Below are positions 16,506 through 24,486 of a stretch of DNA of 64,000 nucleotides, in pieces. The DNA is taken from NCBI GenBank assembly GCA_022565395.1, contig JAIUMV010000001.1, positions 62,001-126,000 of the forward strand. Reading direction: 5' to 3'. The stretch's first letter is position 1. Each line of letters starts with the position of its first letter. The notes below the pieces were generated by a model, which ran no database searches, was not told the DNA's origin, and saw only the letters and a program-made list of their open reading frames with translations. The stretch comes from Marinobacter sp. (GTDB lineage Bacteria; Pseudomonadota; Gammaproteobacteria; Pseudomonadales; Oleiphilaceae). A program made the position numbers and the translations under genes.

Positions 16506-17789
16506 ATGAACAACGCCATCCCAGACCATAGCAACGACCCCACCTGGAAACAGGCGCTGTCTGGCGCACAGATGCTGCTGGTAGCCTTCGGCGCGCTGGT
16601 GCTCATGCCGCTGATTACCGGGCTGGATCCCAATGTTGCACTGTTTACAGCCGGCATTGGTACCGTTATTTTCTACATCCTGACGGGCGGCCAGATTCCC
16701 ATCTTCCTGGCTTCCTCCTTTGCCTTTATCGCCCCTATTACCGTCTCCAACAACCAGTTCGGCCTGGAACAGACCCTCGGGGGTCTGGTGGCCGCGGGCT
16801 TGTTCTATATCGTCCTCAGCGCTGTTGTAAAACTGCGGGGCACCGGCTTTATCAATCGTCTGTTGCCGCCTGTGGTCATCGGCCCGGTCATCATGGTTAT
16901 TGGCCTGGCCCTGGCGCCGGTGGCTGTCAACATGGCGATGGGCAAGAGCGGTGACGGCGCCATTGAACTGGTGCCCTACACCACGGCAGTGCTGATTGCC
17001 ATGCTGTCGCTGGTGGTCACGGTCATTGTGTCGGTAATGGGCCGCGGTATCTTCCGCCTGCTGCCGATTCTGTTCGGTGTTGTGGTGGGCTACGTGGTGT
17101 CGGTATTTGCCGGTATCGTGGATTTCAGCGGAGTACGTGAAGCCGCCTGGCTGGCGGTACCCAACTTCACCACACCGAGCTTCAGCTGGGCCGCCATCCT
17201 GTTCATGCTGCCAGTAGCCATTGCGCCAGCCATTGAGCACATCGGGGATGTACTGGCCATTGGTAACGTCACCCGCAAAAACTACCTGAAAAAGCCCGGC
17301 CTGCACAAAACCCTGCTGGGGGACGGCGTTGCCACCAGTGCCGCCGGCCTGCTGGGCGGGCCCCCCAATACCACCTATTCTGAGGTGACCGGTGCCGTAT
17401 TGCTGACCCGCAACTTCAACCCCCGCATCATGCTGTGGGCAGCGGGCACGGCCATTTTGCTGGCCTTTGTCGGCAAGTTTGGCGCTATCCTGCAGAGTAT
17501 TCCGACGCCGGTGATGGGGGGCATTCTCTGCCTGCTGTTCGGCTCCATTGCGGTGGTTGGCCTGAATACCCTAATCCGCCACAGCGTGGACCTGTCAGAA
17601 TCCCGTAACCTGGTTATTGTTGCCGTCACCCTGGTGTTCGGTATCGGTGGCATGGCGCTGGGACTGGTGGCGGGTATTGCCCTGTCAGCCATTACCGCGA
17701 TCCTGCTGAATGTGGTGCTGCCAGGCACCCATGACCACTGGGACGAGCTGGAAGAGGCTGAGGCCGAGGCAGAATCCCAGGGCGTTTAA
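16506..17789 (+). CDS. uraA: Uracil permease (NCS2 family)
   Basis: A 427-residue membrane transporter with about 14 predicted helices. NCS2 features include IPIFLASSFAFIAPI, the conserved Glu region VAIAPAIEHIGDVLAIG, and the following GLHKTLLGDGVATSAAGLLGGPPNTTYSEV segment that lines the substrate site. It imports uracil for the Upp enzyme encoded immediately upstream (2-bp gap). The C-terminus ends in a Glu-rich tail (ELEEAEAEAESQ). Specificity for uracil rather than xanthine or uric acid is supported mainly by the upp neighbour and the overall match to UraA. Confidence 0.94.
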   Translation: MNNAIPDHSNDPTWKQALSGAQMLLVAFGALVLMPLITGLDPNVALFTAGIGTVIFYILTGGQIPIFLASSFAFIAPITVSNNQFGLEQTLGGLVAAGLFYIVLSAVVKLRGTGFINRLLPPVVIGPVIMVIGLALAPVAVNMAMGKSGDGAIELVPYTTAVLIAMLSLVVTVIVSVMGRGIFRLLPILFGVVVGYVVSVFAGIVDFSGVREAAWLAVPNFTTPSFSWAAILFMLPVAIAPAIEHIGDVLAIGNVTRKNYLKKPGLHKTLLGDGVATSAAGLLGGPPNTTYSEVTGAVLLTRNFNPRIMLWAAGTAILLAFVGKFGAILQSIPTPVMGGILCLLFGSIAVVGLNTLIRHSVDLSESRNLVIVAVTLVFGIGGMALGLVAGIALSAITAILLNVVLPGTHDHWDELEEAEAEAESQGV

Positions 17790-17805
17790 AACCTGAGGAG
17801 CCTTT

Positions 17806-18663
17806 ATGCCTGACACGACGCCGGACAGCTCCGGCATTAGCTTCACCGCGCTCTATACCGGCGCGGTGTGGCAGCATAACCAACTGTCCGACCCCAGACT
17901 GGCAACCCCTCGGGGCGAACTGCTGTATCGACTGATGGCGCCCTTTGACGGCGCCAGCCGCCTCGTTGCCGGTGGTAACCTGCGCAACTACCTGTTGCAG
18001 CGTCACCTGATTATTGATGCCTTGATTGCCAGGGCAGTGGAGGAGGCGGGCGTCACCCATGTGGTGGAGATTGCCTGTGGCCTGTCTCCCCGTGGCCTGA
18101 GGCTACGGCAACGCTATCCACAACTGACAGTGATTGAAGCCGACCTGCCAGCCATGGCGGCCCGCAAGGCCGCGGCGCTGGCTACTGCTGGCATAGATCC
18201 GCAACAACACAGGGTCTGCCCTGTCGATATCCTGGCACAGGAGGGTGAGCACAGCCTGGACGCTCTGCTGGCCGCCCAATGCCCCGCCGGTGAACCCGTT
18301 GTGGTGATTACCGAGGGTCTCATCAACTATTTCACCCTGCCGGTGATCAGTGGATTCTGGCAACGGCTGGCGGCGCTGCTGGCGCAAAGGCCCGGCTCCC
18401 GCTATCTGTTTGACAGTTTCTCACTACCCGCCAACCCGCTGGCACGCAGCGGCATCCTGACCCTGAAAAACCTGCTGGGAGGCCTGACCCGCAGCCGGGT
18501 AAGCCTGCACTTTGATTCAGACCTGGCGGCGATCCGTCATCTGGGCGACTGCGGCTTTGGCCAGGTGTTCAGCCACAACCCGGAGCAGTACTACCGGGTG
18601 CTGCCGATCCCCCAGAGCCGGGGCAACCCGCTGGTTCGGATCATTGAGGCTCGGCAGGGGTGA
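17806..18663 (+). CDS. Class I SAM-dependent methyltransferase, leucine carboxyl methyltransferase-like
   Basis: A 285-residue protein with a Rossmann methyltransferase core. The SAM-binding motif I region is VVEIACGLSPRGLRLRQRYP, followed by the acidic end of strand 2 (TVIEADLPAM). VVVITEGLINYF matches the LCM/PPM family motif normally written EGLLMYL. Members methylate carboxylates of proteins or small molecules; the substrate here is unknown. An RBS (GAGGAG) sits 16 bp after the uraA stop, so it is likely the third gene of the upp-uraA transcript, though a role in pyrimidine salvage is not evident. Its 3' end abuts the composite inverted repeat. Confidence 0.75.
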   Translation: MPDTTPDSSGISFTALYTGAVWQHNQLSDPRLATPRGELLYRLMAPFDGASRLVAGGNLRNYLLQRHLIIDALIARAVEEAGVTHVVEIACGLSPRGLRLRQRYPQLTVIEADLPAMAARKAAALATAGIDPQQHRVCPVDILAQEGEHSLDALLAAQCPAGEPVVVITEGLINYFTLPVISGFWQRLAALLAQRPGSRYLFDSFSLPANPLARSGILTLKNLLGGLTRSRVSLHFDSDLAAIRHLGDCGFGQVFSHNPEQYYRVLPIPQSRGNPLVRIIEARQG

Positions 18664-18670
18664 TTTTTTT

Positions 18671-18856
18671 GCCGCGGAATCCGCGGAAGGACGCGGAAGT
18701 AGAAAACACCTTTAAAGACTTTGGCCACGGACGACACGGACTCACACGGACAACTACTTTTAAAACTTATTAAGTCTTTTGTCCGTGCTTGTCCGTGTCG
18801 TCCGTGGCTAATCAGTCTCTTGTCTTTTTTCCGCGTTCTTCCGCGGATTCCGCGGC
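18671..18856. repeat. Composite inverted repeat of CACGGA/CGCGGA-type modules
   Basis: Two different modules each occur twice as inverted copies. Outer module A is GCCGCGGAATCCGCGGAAG-type, 18671-18698 against 18829-18856 (26 of 28 match). Inner module B is GCCACGGACGACACGGAC-type, 18724-18753 against 18779-18808. Each module is built of a GGA-ending unit repeated every 9-12 bases. An 11-base TTAAAGACTTT precedes left module B, and its reverse complement follows right module A, so the parts are partly shuffled. The element fills the gap between two converging genes and could form a large hairpin. A related single copy lies at 34224-34249. Confidence 0.85.
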
Positions 18857-18864
18857 TAAAGTCT

Positions 18865-20001
18865 TTAACCATCACGCCGCATGTCTTTGGGAATGGGGAA
18901 CTCGGGCATGGACGGTTTGGCGCCGCGGCCTTTGCGGAACTGGCGTAGCTGGAAGACATACGCCAGCACCTGGGCGACGGCCATGTAGAGGCCTTCGGGG
19001 ATTTCCTGGCCCAGTTCGGTGTTGTAGTAAACCGCGCGGGTCAGGGGTGGCGTGCGTACGATCTCCACCTTGTGCTCCCGTGCCACTTCCATGATCTTGA
19101 AGGCAATCTCATCGGCCCCTTTGGCCACAACCCGGGGTGCTCCCATGGCGGCCTGATCATACTTCAAGGCAACGGCAAAGTGGGTGGGGTTGGTGATCAC
19201 CACATCGGCAGTAGGTACATCCTGCATCATGCGGCGCTGGGCCATCTGCCGCTGCAACTGCCGTATACGGCCCTTCACTTCCGGCTTACCTTCGGTGTCC
19301 TTGTACTCGTCCTTGACCTCCTGCTTGGTCATGCGCAGTTTTTTATTGTGGTCGTAGATCTGATAGGGAACATCAATCAAGGCAATGATTATGGTTGCAC
19401 AGGCCAGCGCAAAGAAGCTCCAGCCCAGTGTCCAGACCACGTGGGCCATAGCAGGCTTAGGAGGCTCGTTGCCAATACTGAGCAGGTCCTCAGTACGCAG
19501 GTTCAGAATCAGGATAGCCACCGCCAACACCAGCCCCACCTTGAGGATGGCCTTCACCAGCTCTACCAGCGCACGCAGGGAAAACATCCGCTTGAGGCCT
19601 TTGAGGAGGCTGATGCGCTCGAGCTTCGGGGTAATGGCCTTGGCGCTGAACAGCATCCCACCGATACCGATGGGACCGGCAATGGCTGCGATCAGCAGCA
19701 CCACAAACAGAGGCATCAGGGCCCAGGCCGCCTCGTTGGCGGCTTCCAGCAGAAACAGTCCCATGTAGTGGCTGTCATAGGCCACGGCGCGGTCAAACTG
19801 AAAGCTTTGCCGCATGACGTTCTCAAGACCGGCCCCCAGCCGCGCGCCAAAAACCAGCAGCCCCCCTGCCCCGGCCAGCAGCACCGCCATGGTGGCCAGT
19901 TCTTTGGAGCGGGCGGTTTGCCCATCCTCCTTCGCCTTTTCGAGGCGTCGGGGGGTGGGTTCTTCGGTTTTTTCCTGACTGTTGTCGTTCTCTTCTGCCA
20001 T
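18865..20001 (-). CDS. flhB: Flagellar export switch protein FlhB
   Basis: A 378-residue export apparatus protein. The N-terminus carries the typical EKTEEPTPRRLEKAKEDGQ motif, followed by four membrane helices up to about residue 212 and a cytoplasmic domain with the autocleavage motif N271-P-T-H274 in ADVVITNPTHFAVALKYD. Cleavage between Asn and Pro changes export from rod/hook to filament substrates under FliK control. It is the last gene of the fliL-to-flhB run, 22 bp after fliR. In pseudomonads flhA lies a short distance beyond flhB on the same strand; here an opposite-strand block intervenes. Confidence 0.97.
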   Translation of the reverse strand: MAEENDNSQEKTEEPTPRRLEKAKEDGQTARSKELATMAVLLAGAGGLLVFGARLGAGLENVMRQSFQFDRAVAYDSHYMGLFLLEAANEAAWALMPLFVVLLIAAIAGPIGIGGMLFSAKAITPKLERISLLKGLKRMFSLRALVELVKAILKVGLVLAVAILILNLRTEDLLSIGNEPPKPAMAHVVWTLGWSFFALACATIIIALIDVPYQIYDHNKKLRMTKQEVKDEYKDTEGKPEVKGRIRQLQRQMAQRRMMQDVPTADVVITNPTHFAVALKYDQAAMGAPRVVAKGADEIAFKIMEVAREHKVEIVRTPPLTRAVYYNTELGQEIPEGLYMAVAQVLAYVFQLRQFRKGRGAKPSMPEFPIPKDMRRDG

Positions 20002-20023
20002 GGTTCGCTCCTAATGGCCCTGT

Positions 20024-20806
20024 TCAGGGCTCGCCCTGCAGGGCGCGCATAAAGGCGAAGGTTTCTTCCGTGTAGTACATGAAGTGCGGCAGGAAGTTGG
20101 CCTGTAACACCCAAATGGCAAACAGACCAAAAATAAGACCGATCGGGAAACCCAGCGCAAAGATGTTCATTTGCGGGGCCGCCCGGGTCATGACACCGAA
20201 GGAAATATTGACGATAAAAACAGCGGTTACCGCAGGCAGTGCCAGCAGCATCGCCGCGGCAAACATCCAACTGATGCGGTGAGCCAGTGCCCACCAGCCA
20301 TCCGGCCCCAGTGCCCCCATACCGATGGGCAGGGTCCGGAAACTTTCCAGGAAAACTTCAAAGGCCACCAGGTGCCCGTTCACTGCCAGGTACAGCAGTG
20401 TCACGGTTATGGTGTAAATCTGCGACAGTACGGGCACGTTGACGCCGTGGGCAGGGTCCATCATGGAGGCAAAGCCGAGGCCCATCTGCATGGCAATCAT
20501 CTGCCCGGCGATAACAAAGAGCTGGAACAGGGCCGTGAGTGCGAAACCCAGCCCTACCCCAATCAGAATCTGTTCAAGCGTGATCACAATGGCTTCAGCG
20601 CTGAGGCCGTCCACCGCAGGCACATCATCCAGCAGCGGTGCAATCAGTACGGTGATGAGCAGGGCCAGCCCCAGCCGCACCCGCATGGGTACCAGCTGAG
20701 TCCCGACAAAGGGAATCACCATCATGAAGGACGCAATACGAAACAGTGGCCACAGGTGCTGCCCCACCCATTGACCAATCAGTTCGGCACTGACTTCGAT
20801 TGGCAT
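20024..20806 (-). CDS. fliR: Flagellar export apparatus protein FliR
   Basis: A 260-residue membrane protein with about six helices that belongs to the FliP5-Q4-R1 export gate core. Family features are LFRIASFMMVIPFVGTQLVPMRVRLGLALLITVLIAP near the N-terminus and the GLGFASMMDPAHGVNVPVLSQIYTITVTLLYLAVNGH segment. The C-terminal helix ends near the FlhB start, 22 bp upstream, consistent with the close FliR-FlhB association in the complex. Confidence 0.95.
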   Translation of the reverse strand: MPIEVSAELIGQWVGQHLWPLFRIASFMMVIPFVGTQLVPMRVRLGLALLITVLIAPLLDDVPAVDGLSAEAIVITLEQILIGVGLGFALTALFQLFVIAGQMIAMQMGLGFASMMDPAHGVNVPVLSQIYTITVTLLYLAVNGHLVAFEVFLESFRTLPIGMGALGPDGWWALAHRISWMFAAAMLLALPAVTAVFIVNISFGVMTRAAPQMNIFALGFPIGLIFGLFAIWVLQANFLPHFMYYTEETFAFMRALQGEP

Positions 20807-20811
20807 CAGGC

Positions 20812-21081
20812 TTACCCGATCAGGAAGGGGATGCTGGTGATCAGGCGATTAGCGTGGTCCAGCAACCTCCCCAGCATCCAGGGTCCCAAAACAATGATCA
20901 CCATCAGGGTGACCAGTAAGCGGGGCAGGAAACTGAGGGTCTGTTCATTGATCTGGGTCGCCGCCTGGAAGGTGCTCACCACCAGACCAACCACCAACCC
21001 CGGGCCGATGATCATGGCAGACAGGAGCACGATCATCCATAAGGCTTCACGCATGATGTCGATGACGGTTTCAGGTGTCAT
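20812..21081 (-). CDS. fliQ: Flagellar export apparatus protein FliQ
   Basis: An 89-residue protein with two hydrophobic helices, MREALWMIVLLSAMIIGPGLVVGLVVS and FLPRLLVTLMVIIVLGPWMLG, joined by the conserved QAATQINEQTLSFLP turn. Length, hairpin layout and place between fliP and fliR are all typical of FliQ, a subunit of the export gate in the basal body. Confidence 0.96.
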   Translation of the reverse strand: MTPETVIDIMREALWMIVLLSAMIIGPGLVVGLVVSTFQAATQINEQTLSFLPRLLVTLMVIIVLGPWMLGRLLDHANRLITSIPFLIG

Positions 21082-21102
21082 GGTCTTGCTCCCCGGCCTT
21101 GC

Positions 21103-21852
21103 CTATATGCCAAAACTGGCGGCGAGGGTTCCCATAATCAGGGCCCAACCATCCACCAGCACAAACAGCATGATCTTGAATGGCAGGGAAATGATGATGG
21201 GCGACAGCATCATCATACCCATGGCCATCAGTACGCTGGCCACGACCATGTCGATAATCAGGAACGGTATAAACAGGATAAAGCCAATCTGGAAGGCGGT
21301 TTTCAGCTCGCTGGTAACAAACGCTGGCATCAATACCCAGAAGGACACATCGTCTGGTGTTTCATACTGCACATCAGCAATCCGCATGAACAACGCCAGG
21401 TCATCCTCGCGGGTCTGCGCCAGCATAAACTGCCGGAACGGCTCGCTGGCTCGTTCCACCGCTTCCAGCGAGGTAATCTCTTCTGCCAGGTAGGGCTGCA
21501 AGCCCACCCGGTTGGCTTCCTGGAACACCGGTTGCATGATGAAAATGGTCAGAAACAGCGCCAGTCCCAGCAATATCTGATTGGAGGGTGTGGCCTGTAA
21601 GCCCAGGGCCTGACGAAGGATAGAAAACACGATGATGATGCGGGTGAAGGAGGTCATCATCATCAACAAGGCGGGTAGAAACGTGAGCGCTGTCATCAGC
21701 GCCAGGATTTGCAAGGTGACAGAGTATTCCTGGCTACCTTCAACCGCACCCGGCACCACGGTTACCGCCGGGATACCCGGCAGATCGGCCATTGCCAGGC
21801 CGGGCAACAACCCCAGACCGAAAGGCAACAGGTAACGCAGCAGTCTTGTCAT
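21103..21852 (-). CDS. fliP: Flagellar export apparatus protein FliP
   Basis: A 249-residue protein with an N-terminal cleavable signal peptide ([15 protein letters not shown], cleavage likely near residue 22), followed by four membrane helices. Diagnostic stretches are [38 protein letters not shown] and the later [23 protein letters not shown]. Five copies of FliP form the core of the export gate. The start codon overlaps the fliO stop by 4 bp, indicating coupled translation. Confidence 0.97.
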   Translation of the reverse strand: MTRLLRYLLPFGLGLLPGLAMADLPGIPAVTVVPGAVEGSQEYSVTLQILALMTALTFLPALLMMMTSFTRIIIVFSILRQALGLQATPSNQILLGLALFLTIFIMQPVFQEANRVGLQPYLAEEITSLEAVERASEPFRQFMLAQTREDDLALFMRIADVQYETPDDVSFWVLMPAFVTSELKTAFQIGFILFIPFLIIDMVVASVLMAMGMMMLSPIIISLPFKIMLFVLVDGWALIMGTLAASFGI

Positions 21853-22286
21853 GAATCCCCCCCGCTTGCCGGTTTCTGTTGGGCCCGTGTCAGCAGACCT
21901 TGCAAGCGCCGGGCAAACTCACTGCTCCCCGCCTCACCGGGGCTGACCACCGGCTCATCAAAAACGTGCAGTGTACGAATGGTGGTGGGGGTAATGCCAA
22001 CCAGAATCTGGGTCCCGGCGACGTCTATCAGGGCGATGCGCTCCCGGGCACCCAGCGCCATGACGGACACCACTTTCATGGCCTGGCTGTTAACACCCGT
22101 CAGACCACTCATGCGCTTGACCAGCCAGGCACAGCCAAAGATGAGCGCAATAACCGCCAGCAGGCCGAGCCCCAGGCTCACCATGGATACCAGGGTATCC
22201 GGCCCTCGGCTGGCGGTACGGGCAGGCTCTTCCGCCATCACCGTGAGGGGCAGAAATGGAAACACCAGGCACATCAGCGTCCGCAA
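21849..22286 (-). CDS. fliO: Flagellar assembly protein FliO
   Basis: A 145-residue protein with a possible signal/anchor at the N-terminus ([13 protein letters not shown]), one transmembrane helix (about residues 37-57, [23 protein letters not shown]) and a C-terminal cytoplasmic SH3-like region ([25 protein letters not shown]). FliO helps FliP assemble. The frame starts with TTG at 22286, preceded by GGGAG at a suitable distance; an ATG four codons later is too far from that site. It sits between fliN and fliP, overlapping fliP by 4 bp. Confidence 0.92.
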   Translation of the reverse strand: MRTLMCLVFPFLPLTVMAEEPARTASRGPDTLVSMVSLGLGLLAVIALIFGCAWLVKRMSGLTGVNSQAMKVVSVMALGARERIALIDVAGTQILVGITPTTIRTLHVFDEPVVSPGEAGSSEFARRLQGLLTRAQQKPASGGDS

Positions 22287-22307
22287 GCGACAATCTCCCG
22301 TCTCAGC

Positions 22308-22832
22308 TTATTTGGTAGACAGGCGCTTGATGCGCTCTGTCGGGCTGATAACGTCCGTCAGCCGGATACCGAACTTTTCGTTCACCATGACCACCTCGCC
22401 GTGGGCGATCAGGGTGCCGTTAACCAGTACATCCAGGGGCTCGCCCGCCAGCCGGTCCAGCTCGATAACCGAGCCCTGGTTTAGCTGTAACAGGTTGCGA
22501 ATGGGGATCTGGGTGTTACCCACTTCCATGGAAATGGTCACGGGAATATCCAGAATCACATCAAGATCCGGCGCCGGGCCACCCGTCATGGGGCCTGCAT
22601 CCTCGTCGAACTCTTCCATCGCAGGGGTCCTCACCGCACTGGCTGGGGTTTTCTCCTGCTCGGCTGCCTCGGCTTCCTGCATGGCGGCGGCCCATTCATC
22701 CTCAACGTCGCCGGCCTCTGCCTCTGCCTCATCTTCGCCTTCACCGGCTTCGCCCATGGCGGCTTCCCACTCGGCAGCGAGCTTTTCGTCTTCGCTCAGC
22801 TCCTGGTCGTCTTTTTTGTCGTCGTCAGCCAT
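22308..22832 (-). CDS. fliN: Flagellar motor switch protein FliN
   Basis: A 174-residue protein with a long acidic N-terminal extension (about residues 1-85, rich in Glu, Ala and Asp) and a C-terminal SpoA domain (LDVILDIPVTISMEVGNTQIPIRNLLQLNQGSVIELDRLAGEPLDVLVNG). It forms the C-ring base and binds CheY-P and the FliH export complex. The acidic extension is longer than in enteric FliN (about 137 residues). It overlaps the end of fliM by 8 bp. Confidence 0.97.
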   Translation of the reverse strand: MADDDKKDDQELSEDEKLAAEWEAAMGEAGEGEDEAEAEAGDVEDEWAAAMQEAEAAEQEKTPASAVRTPAMEEFDEDAGPMTGGPAPDLDVILDIPVTISMEVGNTQIPIRNLLQLNQGSVIELDRLAGEPLDVLVNGTLIAHGEVVMVNEKFGIRLTDVISPTERIKRLSTK

Positions 22833-23823
22833 TTCTCGTCACCTTTAATTGCTTTTTCAGTTCAGGCCGCTTGATCTTGTCTTTAACTTTCAGCGCCAGC
22901 TTGCCATCCCGTGTCCCCAGCGTGGCGGTGTAGACGGGGATCCCGTTAGCCTTGACCACCAGTGCATCCGGCATCTCCACTGGCAGTATGTCGCCAGCCT
23001 TGAGTTTGGCCACGTCTCGCAGAGAGAGTCGCCGCTTGCAGATAGTGGTGTTAATGGGAACCTGGACGTCCTTGATATCTTCCTGCAGCGCGGTGATCCA
23101 GCGCTCATCCACATCATCCACGTCGCTCTGAACACCCGCATCCAGCACATCCCGGATGGGTTCGATCATGGAATAGGGCAAGGCCATGTGCAGTTCACCG
23201 CCACCACCGTCCAGTTCGATCTGGTACGTACTGACCACCACCACCTCAGAGGGGCTGACGATATTGGCCATGGCCGGATTGACTTCGGAGTTGATGTACT
23301 CGAAATCCACATTGAGGACGGCGTGCCAGGCCTCTTTCATGTCATGAAAAACCTGGTTGAGTACCATCTGCACAATGCGGGTTTCCGTGGGGGTAAATTC
23401 ACGCCCCTCGATTTTGGCATGACGGCCCTCACCACCAAAGAAGTTATCCACCAGCTTGAAAACCAGCTTGGCATCCAGAATGAACAGGGCGGTGCCCCGC
23501 AGCGGCCTTACTTTGACCAGGTTAAGGCTGGTGGGTACGTAGAGAGTGTGAATGTATTCGCCAAACTTCATGATCTGTACGCCACCGGTAGACACATCGG
23601 CGTTGCGGCGCAGCAGATTGAAAAGGCTGATGCGGGTGTAACGGGCAAAACGCTCGTTGATCATTTCCAGGGTGGGCATGCGCCCACGGACGATGCGGTC
23701 CTGGCTGGCCAGGTCATAGGATTTGACATCCCCTTCATCCGCTTCGTCGTAGGTGTCTATGTCACCGTCGTCGACTCCGTGGAGAAGCGCATCAATTTCG
23801 TCCTGTGATAATAGATCCTGCAT
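22825..23823 (-). CDS. fliM: Flagellar motor switch protein FliM
   Basis: A 332-residue C-ring protein. The N-terminal CheY-P-binding peptide is LLSQDEIDALLHGV (residues 3-16). The middle CheC-like domain includes PTLEMINERFARYTRISLFNLLRR and the C-terminal SpoA domain follows (VPINTTICKRRLSLRDVAKLKAGDILPVEMP). It transmits CheY-P binding to FliG to switch rotation. It overlaps fliN by 8 bp and lies 36 bp after fliL. Confidence 0.98.
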   Translation of the reverse strand: MQDLLSQDEIDALLHGVDDGDIDTYDEADEGDVKSYDLASQDRIVRGRMPTLEMINERFARYTRISLFNLLRRNADVSTGGVQIMKFGEYIHTLYVPTSLNLVKVRPLRGTALFILDAKLVFKLVDNFFGGEGRHAKIEGREFTPTETRIVQMVLNQVFHDMKEAWHAVLNVDFEYINSEVNPAMANIVSPSEVVVVSTYQIELDGGGGELHMALPYSMIEPIRDVLDAGVQSDVDDVDERWITALQEDIKDVQVPINTTICKRRLSLRDVAKLKAGDILPVEMPDALVVKANGIPVYTATLGTRDGKLALKVKDKIKRPELKKQLKVTRNG

Positions 23824-23859
23824 GGGCGTTACCTGCTACTACCGGCAAATGTTTTCCGG

Positions 23860-24357
23860 TTACTGCAAAACCAGATTAGTGAAAAGAACCCGCTCAACCG
23901 CCAGCCCGCTTTCAGCCTCCAAAACTTCGTTCACCACCACCAGCATGTCATCCGCGAGCTGCAGACGACCTTCTACCGTTTGCAGTCGCATGAATTCCTG
24001 GTCTGCCAGCATGGATTGCAGGCGGCTGCGCAGCAGTGGCAAATGGGTACTCGTCGCATCCAAAGGCGCTTGTTCCCTGGCCTGAACCGCAATGAAGACT
24101 TGAATGTACCGCTGCCGGCCCTCGGCCCGGATAGTGGTAATAAACGGGCGTTCAAAGGCATAGTACATGGCAGGCTGGAAAGCCGGCTCCGCCGGTTGCC
24201 GCGCCGAGGCGCCATTATCACCGTCACCACCACTGGTCAGGAAGAACAGTGTGCCTGCCACCGACAGACCAACCGCCAAAATCACCACCACCACCAGCAG
24301 GATGATGGTTTTCAGTTTGCCTTTCTTCGGTGCTGCCTGATTATCTTGTTCTGCCAT
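23860..24357 (-). CDS. fliL: Flagellar basal body-associated protein FliL
   Basis: A 165-residue protein with a short cytoplasmic N-terminus, one membrane helix (about residues 17-40, TIILLVVVVILAVGLSVAGTLFFL) and a periplasmic stomatin/SPFH-like domain containing YYAFERPFITTIRAEGRQRYIQVFIAVQAR and a C-terminal VERVLFTNLVLQ. FliL surrounds stators and supports motility. It is first in the fliL-M-N-O-P-Q-R-flhB run. A weak terminator-like hairpin lies between fliK and fliL; no clear separate promoter was found. Confidence 0.93.
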   Translation of the reverse strand: MAEQDNQAAPKKGKLKTIILLVVVVILAVGLSVAGTLFFLTSGGDGDNGASARQPAEPAFQPAMYYAFERPFITTIRAEGRQRYIQVFIAVQAREQAPLDATSTHLPLLRSRLQSMLADQEFMRLQTVEGRLQLADDMLVVVNEVLEAESGLAVERVLFTNLVLQ

Positions 24358-24436
24358 GTCTATCTCTTTAGCTCGAGGTGACCCTTCATGCCGGTGAAGG
24401 TTAGCGTAAAGCGCCCTTAAGAGCTACGTAAGCACT

Positions 24437-24463
24437 CAAAAACGTCGTTCACCGCCAACGACA
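24437..24463 (-). terminator. Weak intrinsic terminator after fliK
   Basis: On the minus strand a six-pair stem GTCGTT/AACGAC with a seven-base loop is followed by GTTTTT. The stem is short and AT-containing, so partial termination is more likely than a full stop. This would lower fliL-flhB expression relative to fliK. Confidence 0.4.
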
Positions 24464-24486
24464 TACCCGGTGTCAGACAGGCCATG

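Noticed and set aside
16437-17306. 289-residue minus-strand open frame
   Set aside because: Antisense to uraA with Gln/His/Gly-rich composition and no family match.
18671-18856. Possible CRISPR-like array
   Set aside because: Units are in inverted, not regular direct orientation, there are no equal spacers and no cas genes.
20171-21493. 440-residue plus-strand open frame
   Set aside because: It lies opposite fliR, fliQ and fliP, has no ribosome-binding site and shows the Gln/His/Ser/Arg-rich composition of antisense frames in GC-rich DNA.
24375-24402. CCTTC/GAAGG hairpin between fliK and fliL
   Set aside because: Five-pair stem without a following T-run; the structure at 24437-24463 is a better terminator candidate.
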